Shown here: piece by piece, positions 1-5,029 of the stretch
Layout of the letters: every line of letters starts with the position of its first letter
How positions within the stretch are numbered: the first letter of the stretch is position 1
Origin: CAZVUW01 sp964629825
GTDB lineage: Bacteria > Actinomycetota > Nitriliruptoria > Euzebyales > Egibacteraceae
DNA: 13,234 bases
Reading direction: 5' to 3'
NCBI GenBank assembly: GCA_964629825.1
Contig: CAZVUW010000086.1
Coordinates: 1-13,234 of the forward strand
The notes under the pieces: model-generated
Seen by the model: only the letters and a program-made list of their open reading frames with translations
Database searches by the model: none
What the model was told of the DNA's origin: nothing
Program-made: the position numbers and the translations under genes

Positions 1-1
1 C

Positions 2-74
2 GGGGCATTAGCTCAGTTGGTAGAGCGCTTCCATGGCATGGAAGAGGTCAGCGGTTCGATTCCGCTATGCTCCA
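2..74 (+). tRNA. tRNA-Ala (anticodon GGC)
   Basis: The cloverleaf is complete. The acceptor strand 2-8 pairs with 67-73 (one G-T wobble), followed by discriminator A74. The D arm is GCTC/GAGC (11-14 with 23-26). The anticodon stem CTTCC/GGAAG (28-32, 40-44) encloses the loop ATGGCAT with anticodon GGC at 35-37, reading Ala codon GCC. The T arm is AGCGG/CCGCT with a TTCGATT loop. The 3' CCA is not encoded. No copy of the tRNA 3' end was noticed elsewhere in the window, so there is no sign that it served as an integration site here. Confidence 0.97.
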
Positions 75-97
75 CTCCCCGCGCAGCACGCAATTCG

Positions 98-125
98 GAC
101 CCCGCCTTCGAGCGGGGTCTTCTGC
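98..125 (+). terminator. Terminator hairpin after tRNA-Ala
   Basis: GACCCCGC (98-105) and GCGGGGTC (112-119) form a perfect 8-bp stem around a CTTCGA loop, followed by TTCTGCT. The hairpin lies 24 nt after the tRNA end. The T tract is weak, as is common in high-GC genomes. Confidence 0.75.
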
Positions 126-173
126 TGTCAGCACCCGGCGCCGCCGCTGAAAGACCAGCCCCCGGAACGCCCG

Positions 174-203
174 GACGCCGCTGCGGTAGGGCGCAGCGGC
201 GTC
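174..203 (-). terminator. Terminator hairpin after the CBS-domain gene
   Basis: A perfect 12-bp inverted repeat, GACGCCGCTGCG (174-185) with CGCAGCGGCGTC (192-203), has a 6-nt loop. It sits about 22 nt beyond the stop of the minus-strand CBS gene. There is no U-run; the assignment rests on stem strength and position. Confidence 0.65.
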
Positions 204-225
204 GGATGCGGGTGTCAGAGATCTG

Positions 226-642
226 CTAGATGGCCCACTCGGCCTGCTGCTGATCCACAACCGGGGTCAGCGATGCGAGCAGGCAGTCCGTGGTCGTGAC
301 CAGGCCGACCAGCTCGCCGTTGTCGAGGACCGGCAGGGCGCTGATGCGACGGGAGAGCATGAGGCGCGCGGCCTGCTCGATCTCGGCGTCCGCGTCCACC
401 ACGTGGACCGGCGTGGACATCACCGCCGCCACGTCCACCTGCTCCCGGTCGGCCGGTGCGGTGGCCAGCGCCCGGTGGGCCAGGCGCACGTCGCGGTCGC
501 TGATCATCCCCACCACGCGCCCGTGGTCGACCACGGGCAGGTGACGGACTCCGTAGGTGTCGAGCAGGTGACGCGCCTCGTCGACCGAGGTCGAGGGGGC
601 GACCGTGACGGGGTCGGGGCTCATCCACTCTCGAACGCGCAT
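226..642 (-). CDS. Protein of two CBS domains (stress/hypoxia type)
   Basis: This 138-aa protein consists of two tandem CBS domains, roughly residues 8-58 and 75-127, and little else. Each repeat shows the typical pattern: MSPDPVTV opening, a helix, YGVRHLPVVD, VGMISDRD in the first; MSTPVHVV, RRISALPVLD, VGLVTTTD in the second. A paired CBS unit (Bateman module) usually binds adenine nucleotides. Stand-alone versions in actinobacteria include Hrp1 (Rv2626c) of the mycobacterial DosR regulon. The start is an ATG 8 nt after AGGAGG (651-656 on the reverse strand). It diverges from the PNPOx-like gene across a 197-bp spacer and is followed by a strong hairpin. Domain assignment is secure; ligand and role are inferred from the family. 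Confidence 0.93.
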   Translation of the reverse strand: MRVREWMSPDPVTVAPSTSVDEARHLLDTYGVRHLPVVDHGRVVGMISDRDVRLAHRALATAPADREQVDVAAVMSTPVHVVDADAEIEQAARLMLSRRISALPVLDNGELVGLVTTTDCLLASLTPVVDQQQAEWAI

Positions 643-650
643 CGCGATCG

Positions 651-656
651 CCTCCT
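651..656 (-). promoter_or_regulatory. Shine-Dalgarno of the CBS-domain gene
   Basis: AGGAGG on the minus strand, 8 nt upstream of the ATG at 642. It settles the start against the longer overlapping reading frames. Confidence 0.75.
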
Positions 657-725
657 CTGCTCTCTGGTGCCACCAGGCTCCCCCACCGAAGGCACCGGCG
701 GCAGGGTCAAACGGCCCCCCGGGAT

Positions 726-742
726 CGGGACCAGCGGTCCGG
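726..742. promoter_or_regulatory. Dyad in the divergent spacer, possible operator
   Basis: CGGGACC-AGC-GGTCCGG (726-742) has a perfect GGACC/GGTCC core. It lies between two divergent genes of types often controlled by DosR/DevR-like response regulators, whose boxes are built on GGGAC/GTCCC half-sites. The spacing is shorter than a canonical 20-bp DosR box, so the operator role is tentative. A second perfect palindrome, GCCGTACGGC, lies at 767-776. Confidence 0.3.
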
Positions 743-839
743 CACGTGCGAGGGCCACCGCCCCTAGCCGTACGGCACCGAGCGGAGCACGCTGGCTCAG
801 CACCGACCTTCTTCCGCTGATGTGCGACCGGGGGGCACC

Positions 840-1241
840 ATGGACCTCATGACGAGACGACTCGAAGCCATCCCGGTGGACGAGTGCCTCCAACTGCTCG
901 AGAGCCGCTACGTCGGCCGGATCGCGTTCCTCGAGGGCCGGCGCCCCCAGATCCTGCCCGTGAACTACGCCATGTTCGAGGGCTCGGTGGTGTTCCGCAC
1001 CGACTACGGGGCGCTGCTGGACGCGGTCCACATGTCGGAGGTGGCCTTCGAGGTGGACGCCATCGACCCCGAGTACCGCACCGGCTGGAGCGTGGTCGTG
1101 CGGGGGCGGGCCGAGGAGGTCTGGCGGCCCGAGGAGCTCGCGCGCATGCGCGACCTCCCGCTGCGCCCGTGGGCCCCCGGCGCACGCGACCACTACGTCC
1201 GGATTGATCCGACATCGATCACGGGACGCCGCATCAGCTGA
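840..1241 (+). CDS. PNPOx-like split-barrel flavin-binding protein
   Basis: This 133-aa protein belongs to the pyridoxamine 5'-phosphate oxidase-like split beta-barrel superfamily (Pyridox_oxase_2 type). It shows the family layout: an N-terminal helix ending in SRYVGRIAF (22-30), PQILPVNYAMFEGSVVFRT (36-54) for the first barrel strands, EVAFEVDAID (67-76), a GWSVVVRGRAEEV strand (82-94), then LRPWAPGARDHYVRIDPTSITGR (108-130). Members bind FMN or a related cofactor, and many are stress proteins of unknown substrate. The ATG at 840 follows a G-rich ribosome site (about 830-835); an in-frame GTG at 822 is less likely. The gene is divergent from the CBS gene, and the pairing resembles DevR-regulated sets in actinobacteria. 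Cofactor and substrate cannot be determined here. Confidence 0.9.
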   Translation: MDLMTRRLEAIPVDECLQLLESRYVGRIAFLEGRRPQILPVNYAMFEGSVVFRTDYGALLDAVHMSEVAFEVDAIDPEYRTGWSVVVRGRAEEVWRPEELARMRDLPLRPWAPGARDHYVRIDPTSITGRRIS

Positions 1242-1254
1242 GGCGCAGGGACAG

Positions 1255-1272
1255 CCCCGCTGGCAGGCGGGG
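1255..1272 (+). terminator. Hairpin after the PNPOx-like gene
   Basis: CCCCGC (1255-1260), loop TGGCAG and GCGGGG (1267-1272) form a 6-bp GC stem 14 nt after the stop codon. There is no T tract, so this is a weak terminator candidate. Confidence 0.4.
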
Positions 1273-1285
1273 GCCTCGGCCGAAA

Positions 1286-1291
1286 TAGACT
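1286..1291 (+). promoter_or_regulatory. Candidate -10 element (TAGACT) of the antiporter gene
   Basis: TAGACT lies 51 nt before the ATG, in the short AT-richer part of an otherwise GC-rich spacer. The same hexamer precedes nadD and the 535-aa gene in this window. No convincing -35 was found. Confidence 0.4.
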
Positions 1292-1342
1292 CCTGGCGGA
1301 AAGCCCAGTCCAGCGCCGCATCTCTGCCGGGCAAGGAGCCTG

Positions 1343-2818
1343 ATGTCGCCGTTCGACCCCCTGATCGTGGCCGGAGGCGTGCTCCTCCTTCTCGGAGTGA
1401 TCGGTAGCAAGGCCTCCACACGGCTTGGGATCCCCGCGGTGCTGGCCTTCCTGGTGCTCGGCATGCTGGCCGGCTCCGAGGGCCCGGGCGGGATCGCGTT
1501 CGACAACGTGGCTCTGGCGCAGGGCGTCGGCGTCGTCGCGCTGGCGTTCATCCTCTTCGCCGGCGGGCTCGACACACGCTGGGACGAGGTCAAGCCCGTC
1601 GCCGGCTACGCGCTGACCCTGGCCACGGTCGGAGTGGTGCTGACGGCAGCCGTGGCGGGCGTCTTCTCCGCCTGGGTCCTGGGGCTCCCTCTGCCGGCGG
1701 GCCTTCTGCTCGGCGCAATCGTCTCCTCGACAGACGCGGCGGCCGTGTTCTCGGTCCTGCGCTCGCGGGGGGTGTCCCTGATCCCCCGCCTCAAGGCGCT
1801 GCTGGAGATGGAGTCCGGCAGCAACGATCCCATGGCCGTGCTGCTCACCATCGCGCTGACGTCCTATGTCGGCGGGGAGGCGCTCACGGCCTGGTCCATG
1901 GCGGTGTTCCTGGTCCGCCAGCTCGTTCTCGGCGGGCTGTTCGGCTGGGCCTTCGCGAAGGTGACGATCTGGACCGTCAACCGCATCCGGCTCGACTACG
2001 AGGGCCTCTATCCGGTCCTCACGTCGGTGACGGTGCTGCTGTCCTACGGCGTCACGGCCTGGGTGGGCGGCAGCGGGATCCTGGCGGTGTACGCATGCGG
2101 CCTGGTGCTGGGCAGCGCCGACTTCGTCCACAAGCAGAGCCTGCGCGAGTTCCACGACGGCGTCGCCTGGTTCATGCAGATCGTCATGTTCGGCGCGCTC
2201 GGATTGCTGGTCTTCCCTTCTCAGCTGATCGAGATCACCGTTCCGGCCATGGCCGTCGCCGCCGCCCTGGTGGTCATCGCGCGGCCGATCAGCGTCTTCC
2301 TGGTGCTGTCCCGCGGTTGGTCGCTGCGGGAGCGCGCGATGGCGTCGTGGGTGGGCCTGCGCGGCTCGGTGCCCATCGTGCTGGCGACCTTCCCGTTGGC
2401 CGCCGGCGTCGATCACGCCAACACCATCTTCAACGTCGTCTTCTTCATCGTGCTCTCCTCGGTGCTGATCCAGGGCACGTCGCTGCCGTGGGTGGCCAAG
2501 AAGCTCGGCGTCGACCAGGAGCCGGACCCGTCGCGCCCGCGGCCGTTCGAGTACGTGCGCATGGCCTCGGGTCCGCGCGAGCCGGTCTCCCTCCGGGTGG
2601 CCCACGGCGCGATGGCCGACGGCGAGCAGATCGTCGACCTCGATCTGCCGGACGGGACGCTGATCGTCATGGTCACGCGCGGCGACGACTACGTGGTCCC
2701 GCAGGGCAGCACAGTGCTACGTGGCGACGATGAGCTGCTGGTCGTCGCCGGCGAGGACGGCGTGGACGTGCTGCGGGCGCTGTGCGCCGATCCGAACGAG
2801 GAAGAGAGCTGGGCCTGA
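1343..2818 (+). CDS. CPA1-type cation/proton antiporter with C-terminal RCK_C domain (NhaP2/CvrA-like)
   Basis: This 491-aa inner-membrane protein exchanges Na+ or K+ for protons. Residues 1-390 are about a dozen hydrophobic segments of the Na+/H+ exchanger fold. The transport core carries SSTDAA (128-133, Asp131) and ESGSNDP (157-163, Asp162), the paired acidic motifs of CPA1 antiporters; an early VLGMLAGSEG loop (38-47) is also typical. A soluble tail at about 413-483 (VAHGAMADGEQIVDLDL, then VPQGSTVLRGDDELLVV) matches the TrkA_C/RCK_C regulatory domain. This architecture is usual for potassium/proton antiporters of the NhaP2/CvrA group. Start: ATG 4 nt after AAGGAG (1333-1338). Its TGA overlaps the next ATG, so the downstream small protein is translationally coupled. 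Ion preference (K+ over Na+) is inferred from architecture. Confidence 0.93.
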   Translation: MSPFDPLIVAGGVLLLLGVIGSKASTRLGIPAVLAFLVLGMLAGSEGPGGIAFDNVALAQGVGVVALAFILFAGGLDTRWDEVKPVAGYALTLATVGVVLTAAVAGVFSAWVLGLPLPAGLLLGAIVSSTDAAAVFSVLRSRGVSLIPRLKALLEMESGSNDPMAVLLTIALTSYVGGEALTAWSMAVFLVRQLVLGGLFGWAFAKVTIWTVNRIRLDYEGLYPVLTSVTVLLSYGVTAWVGGSGILAVYACGLVLGSADFVHKQSLREFHDGVAWFMQIVMFGALGLLVFPSQLIEITVPAMAVAAALVVIARPISVFLVLSRGWSLRERAMASWVGLRGSVPIVLATFPLAAGVDHANTIFNVVFFIVLSSVLIQGTSLPWVAKKLGVDQEPDPSRPRPFEYVRMASGPREPVSLRVAHGAMADGEQIVDLDLPDGTLIVMVTRGDDYVVPQGSTVLRGDDELLVVAGEDGVDVLRALCADPNEEESWA

Positions 2819-3174
2819 TGGGCTACACGGAGGCCACCATCACGCGCGCCCGCTTCAGGATCCCGGCGGGGAGCCAGGAAGCCGCGCTCGAGGGCCTGCA
2901 GGCGTGGCTGAGGGAGGCACTCGACTTCCACGACGACGTTGCAGACCTGGTCGCGGGCTTCAAGCTGTTCGGCATCAAGGCGGTACGCGACGACTCCGGT
3001 GACATCGTCGACCTGGAGTTCGACGGGGTGCTGCTCGCCGAGACCGACGACCTGTTCGCCGGCCTGGCGCCCTGGGTCGAGGAGGGCTCGTGGGTCGAGT
3101 GGCAGGGCGGCAACGGAAACGTCTGGACCTACCGCTTCGAGAACGGCCAGATGATCAACTTCGATCAGGGGTGA
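2818..3174 (+). CDS. Small acidic protein of unknown function, coupled to the antiporter
   Basis: This 118-aa soluble protein is not recognised. The chosen ATG (2818-2820) overlaps the antiporter stop as ATGA, the classic geometry for translational coupling; an in-frame start 36 nt upstream would lie inside the antiporter and is rejected. The protein is rich in Asp, Glu, Trp and Gly and has no signal peptide or membrane segment. Predicted alternation is a strand (TEATITRARFRIPA), a helix (residues 19-36), then strands around VDLEFDGVLL and a Trp-rich end with WVEWQGG and VWTYRFENGQMINF. A two-layer alpha/beta fold is plausible. Coupling suggests a partner or regulator of the antiporter, but this is inference from position only. 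Its stop codon lies inside the first hairpin of the downstream repeat array. Confidence 0.8.
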   Translation: MGYTEATITRARFRIPAGSQEAALEGLQAWLREALDFHDDVADLVAGFKLFGIKAVRDDSGDIVDLEFDGVLLAETDDLFAGLAPWVEEGSWVEWQGGNGNVWTYRFENGQMINFDQG

Positions 3175-3336
3175 TCCCGGCACGGCGGGATCAACTGGAT
3201 CCCTGTGGTCCCGGTGCGAGGGTTCAGCTGCACTAGGGGTGGTCCCGGTACGGCGGGATCAACTGGATCTCGGTGGTCCCGGTGCGGGGGATCAGCTGGA
3301 TTTCGTTGGTCCCGTACGGCGGGATCAACGCTGGGG
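3171..3336 (+). repeat. Five tandem copies of a 34-bp hairpin-forming repeat
   Basis: Units start at 3171, 3205, 3239, 3273 and 3306 (lengths 34, 34, 34, 33, about 30). The shared core reads GTGGTCCCGGTRCGGCGGGA followed by TCAACTGGATC. Units 1, 3 and 5 contain inverted arms: TGATCCCG/CGGGATCA in unit 1, TGGTCCCG/CGGGATCA (one G-U) in unit 3, TTGGTCCCG/CGGGATCAA (one G-U) in unit 5. Units 2 and 4 are decayed. Unit 1 includes the stop codon of the preceding gene. There are no spacers, so it is not a CRISPR. It may act as a terminator or mRNA-stabilising array, or be a REP-like or slippage-derived element; the sequence does not decide. Confidence 0.85.
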
Positions 3337-3435
3337 GGGACTCGGGTCCTTCGGCGCGGTGGGTCCGGGCCGTTCGGCACTGCGAGCGCCGTGGCGGCGG
3401 GGCGAACATCTCTAGCAGCCCTGCAGGCCACGGAC

Positions 3436-3440
3436 GGAGG
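3436..3440 (+). promoter_or_regulatory. Shine-Dalgarno GGAGG for the gene at 3449
   Basis: GGAGG lies 8 nt upstream of the ATG at 3449 and fixes that start. No clear promoter was recognised in 3337-3435. Confidence 0.7.
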
Positions 3441-3448
3441 ACGGCCCG

Positions 3449-3922
3449 ATGCGCAGCATCGTCTACTTCTACACGCACATCCTGCTGCCGTTCGCCACCA
3501 GCGCCGAGCTGCTGAGCGGCGACCCGGCGCTGTGGCTGCCCCCGCCTGCCGAGCCCGTCGGTCCGGAGTGGCAGGTGACCCTGCACGCCGATGGAGCGCT
3601 GCGTGAGGGCATGTCCGAGCACGAGGCCCTGGTCACGGTCGGGCCGACGTCGTGGGCGGAGCTGGGGCTGCTGCGGCGGATCTCGTGGCGGTCGTCCAAG
3701 TCCGAGCGTCTGGTGCCGATGCTCGACGCGGACCTGGAGCTCGTCGCCCTGGACGGATCGGGCTGCCAGCTGTCGCTGATGGGCTCGTACCGGCCGCCGC
3801 TGTCGGTGATCGGGGCAGCAGGCGACCGCCTGCTCGGGCATCGCGTCGCCGAGGCCTGCGTGCGCCGCTTCGTCCTGGACGTCGCCGAGCGCGTCGAGTC
3901 GACCCTGCTGCAGCGAGTCTGA
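3449..3922 (+). CDS. Conserved-looking hypothetical protein, possibly SRPBCC-like
   Basis: This 157-aa protein has a clear ribosome-binding site and no membrane segment apart from a mildly hydrophobic N-terminus (IVYFYTHILLPFATSAELL). Its pattern of strands (WQVTLHADGAL, EALVTVGPTSWAELGLLRRISWR, LELVALDGSGCQLSLMGSYRPPL) followed by a long amphipathic C-terminal helix (about 127-155) is reminiscent of the SRPBCC/START helix-grip fold, where that helix covers a ligand pocket. The phrase YRPPL just before the helix recurs, to my recollection, in actinobacterial proteins of this type. No catalytic residues can be named and the ligand is unknown. It stands alone between the repeat array and a convergent operon. 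Being a gene is well supported; the fold assignment is weak. Confidence 0.75.
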   Translation: MRSIVYFYTHILLPFATSAELLSGDPALWLPPPAEPVGPEWQVTLHADGALREGMSEHEALVTVGPTSWAELGLLRRISWRSSKSERLVPMLDADLELVALDGSGCQLSLMGSYRPPLSVIGAAGDRLLGHRVAEACVRRFVLDVAERVESTLLQRV

Positions 3923-3923
3923 G

Positions 3924-3944
3924 GCCTGATCCGTCGCGTCAGGC
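3924..3944. terminator. Weak dyad between convergent genes
   Basis: GCCTGA (3924-3929) and TCAGGC (3939-3944) form a 6-bp stem with a 9-nt loop in the 16-nt gap between convergent stops. It overlaps the stop of the minus-strand gene. It could serve both directions, but is weak. Confidence 0.3.
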
Positions 3945-4598
3945 GCGCTCGCCGGCGCTGCGCCGGGCGGAGCGCAGGTCCGGCGCGAGGTGATCGCACA
4001 GCCCGTAGCCGACCACCTGGGCCCCGGCGCGGTCGAGGTCTACCACCGTCACCGAGCAGTTGGTGACCCGCTCGAGCTCGTCTGCCCTGCCGAGCAGACC
4101 GGCGACGGCGACCCTGAGGGCCCAGCCGTGGGTCACGACGATGCCCACCCCGTCTCCGACCTTGCCGGCGACGTCGTCGAGTGCCGCGAGCATCCGCCGG
4201 CGCAGGTCCGCGACCGTCTCACCGCCGCCGATCGCGATCTGCTCCCCGGCGCGGAACGCGGCGTAGGACTCGGGGTGCAGCACCTCGACCTCGGCGGACG
4301 TGAGCCCGCCCCAGGCGCCGACGTCGATCTCTCGCAACCGCTCGTCGACCACGACCGGGACGTCTAGAAGGCGCTCGAGCGGCTCCGAGGTCTCGGCGGC
4401 ACGGAGGCTGTCGCTGCGGGCGATCAGGCAGGCGTCAGGGAAGGCGCTGGCAAGGTGCCTCGCTGTGACCACTGCCTGGCGCCGCCCGAGCTCGCTCAGC
4501 CCGATGTCGGTGTGGCCCTGCCAGCGTCCCTCGGCGTTCCATGGGGTCTCGGCGTGCCGCACCAGGACCAGGCGGGTCCTGCCGTGCGGATCAGCCAT
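3939..4598 (-). CDS. Histidine phosphatase family protein (phosphoglycerate mutase-like)
   Basis: This 219-aa enzyme is of the branch-1 histidine phosphatase superfamily. Catalytic features are all visible: the RHAET box (14-18, phospho-acceptor His15), Asn21 and Gly29 of the WNAEGRWQGH loop, the SDSLRAAET segment (62-70, Arg66), the acid Glu90 in LREIDVGAWGG, and the second His in VVTHGWALR (His157). Such enzymes dephosphorylate small metabolites or sugar phosphates; a true mutase is unlikely at this length and the substrate is unknown. Its ATG lies within the 3' end of rsfS (8-nt overlap), making it the last gene of the nadD operon. In actinobacteria a phosphatase of this type commonly follows rsfS. 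The C-terminus is basic and probably disordered. Confidence 0.93.
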   Translation of the reverse strand: MADPHGRTRLVLVRHAETPWNAEGRWQGHTDIGLSELGRRQAVVTARHLASAFPDACLIARSDSLRAAETSEPLERLLDVPVVVDERLREIDVGAWGGLTSAEVEVLHPESYAAFRAGEQIAIGGGETVADLRRRMLAALDDVAGKVGDGVGIVVTHGWALRVAVAGLLGRADELERVTNCSVTVVDLDRAGAQVVGYGLCDHLAPDLRSARRSAGERA

Positions 4599-5001
4599 GC
4601 CGATCCGAGGCCGTGTCGGGCACGGCGACCGGCTCCGGGCGGTCGTCGAACACCGTCCGGGGCGCGTCCGACCACAGGCGCTCGAGGTCGTAGAAGGCGC
4701 GCTGCTCCTCGGTGAAGATGTGCACGACCACGGGGCCGTAGTCGAGCAGCACCCAGCCCGTCTCGGGCTGGCCTTCGCGACGGCGGGTGATGGCGCCCTT
4801 CCGCTGCTTCAGCTGCAGCTGGACCTCGTCGGCGATCGTGCGCAGCTGCCGGTCGTTGCGGGCCGAGCAGATGACGAAGAAGTCGGTGATCCCGAGCAGG
4901 TCCCCGATGTCGAGGATGTGGATGTCGGTGGCCAGCTTGTCCGCCGCGGCTGCGGCGGCGGCCTCGGCCAGCGCTCGGCTCTCGGTGACGTCCGTGTTCA
5001 G
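4591..5001 (-). CDS. rsfS: Ribosome silencing factor RsfS, probable CTG start
   Basis: This 136-aa RsfS (Iojap/YbeB/DUF143 family) binds ribosomal protein uL14 on the large subunit and blocks subunit joining under starvation. Visible family marks: SRALAEAAAAAAADKLATDI at the N-terminus, the signature ITDFFVICSARNDRQ (about 38-52), GWVLLDYGPVVVHIF (82-96) and the end FYDLERLWSDAPR. The whole frame has no ATG or TTG, and no GTG before about codon 83, so a conventional start would delete most of the domain. CTG at 5001-4999 sits exactly 7 nt after AGGAG (5009-5013), and the predicted N-terminus has the family's usual length, so CTG is taken as the start. It lies 28 nt after the LCP gene and overlaps the phosphatase start by 8 nt. 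The gene is easily missed because of its start codon. Confidence 0.92.
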   Translation of the reverse strand: MNTDVTESRALAEAAAAAAADKLATDIHILDIGDLLGITDFFVICSARNDRQLRTIADEVQLQLKQRKGAITRRREGQPETGWVLLDYGPVVVHIFTEEQRAFYDLERLWSDAPRTVFDDRPEPVAVPDTASDRHG

Positions 5002-5008
5002 AAGGCTG

Positions 5009-5013
5009 CTCCT
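5009..5013 (-). promoter_or_regulatory. Shine-Dalgarno AGGAG that sets the rsfS CTG start
   Basis: AGGAG on the minus strand, separated by 7 nt from CTG (5001-4999). Upstream codons in this frame contain no ATG, GTG or TTG back to the region of the preceding gene's stop. Confidence 0.75.
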
Positions 5014-5029
5014 GGTCGGGTGCCGGAGC

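Noticed and set aside
2..74. tRNA-Ala as attachment site of an integrated element
   Set aside because: No direct repeat of the tRNA 3' end and no integrase were noticed in the window; the neighbouring genes look chromosomal.
822..839. Upstream GTG start for the PNPOx-like gene
   Set aside because: It would place the G-rich ribosome site inside the coding region and add residues with no family counterpart; the ATG at 840 fits better.
1193..2605. 470-codon minus-strand open frame opposite the antiporter
   Set aside because: The composition is dominated by His, Gln, Asp, Arg and Gly without hydrophobic core patterning; the plus strand has an intact antiporter with a good ribosome site.
3171..3336. 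CRISPR array
   Set aside because: The repeats are contiguous with no unique spacers, are imperfect, and no cas genes are nearby.
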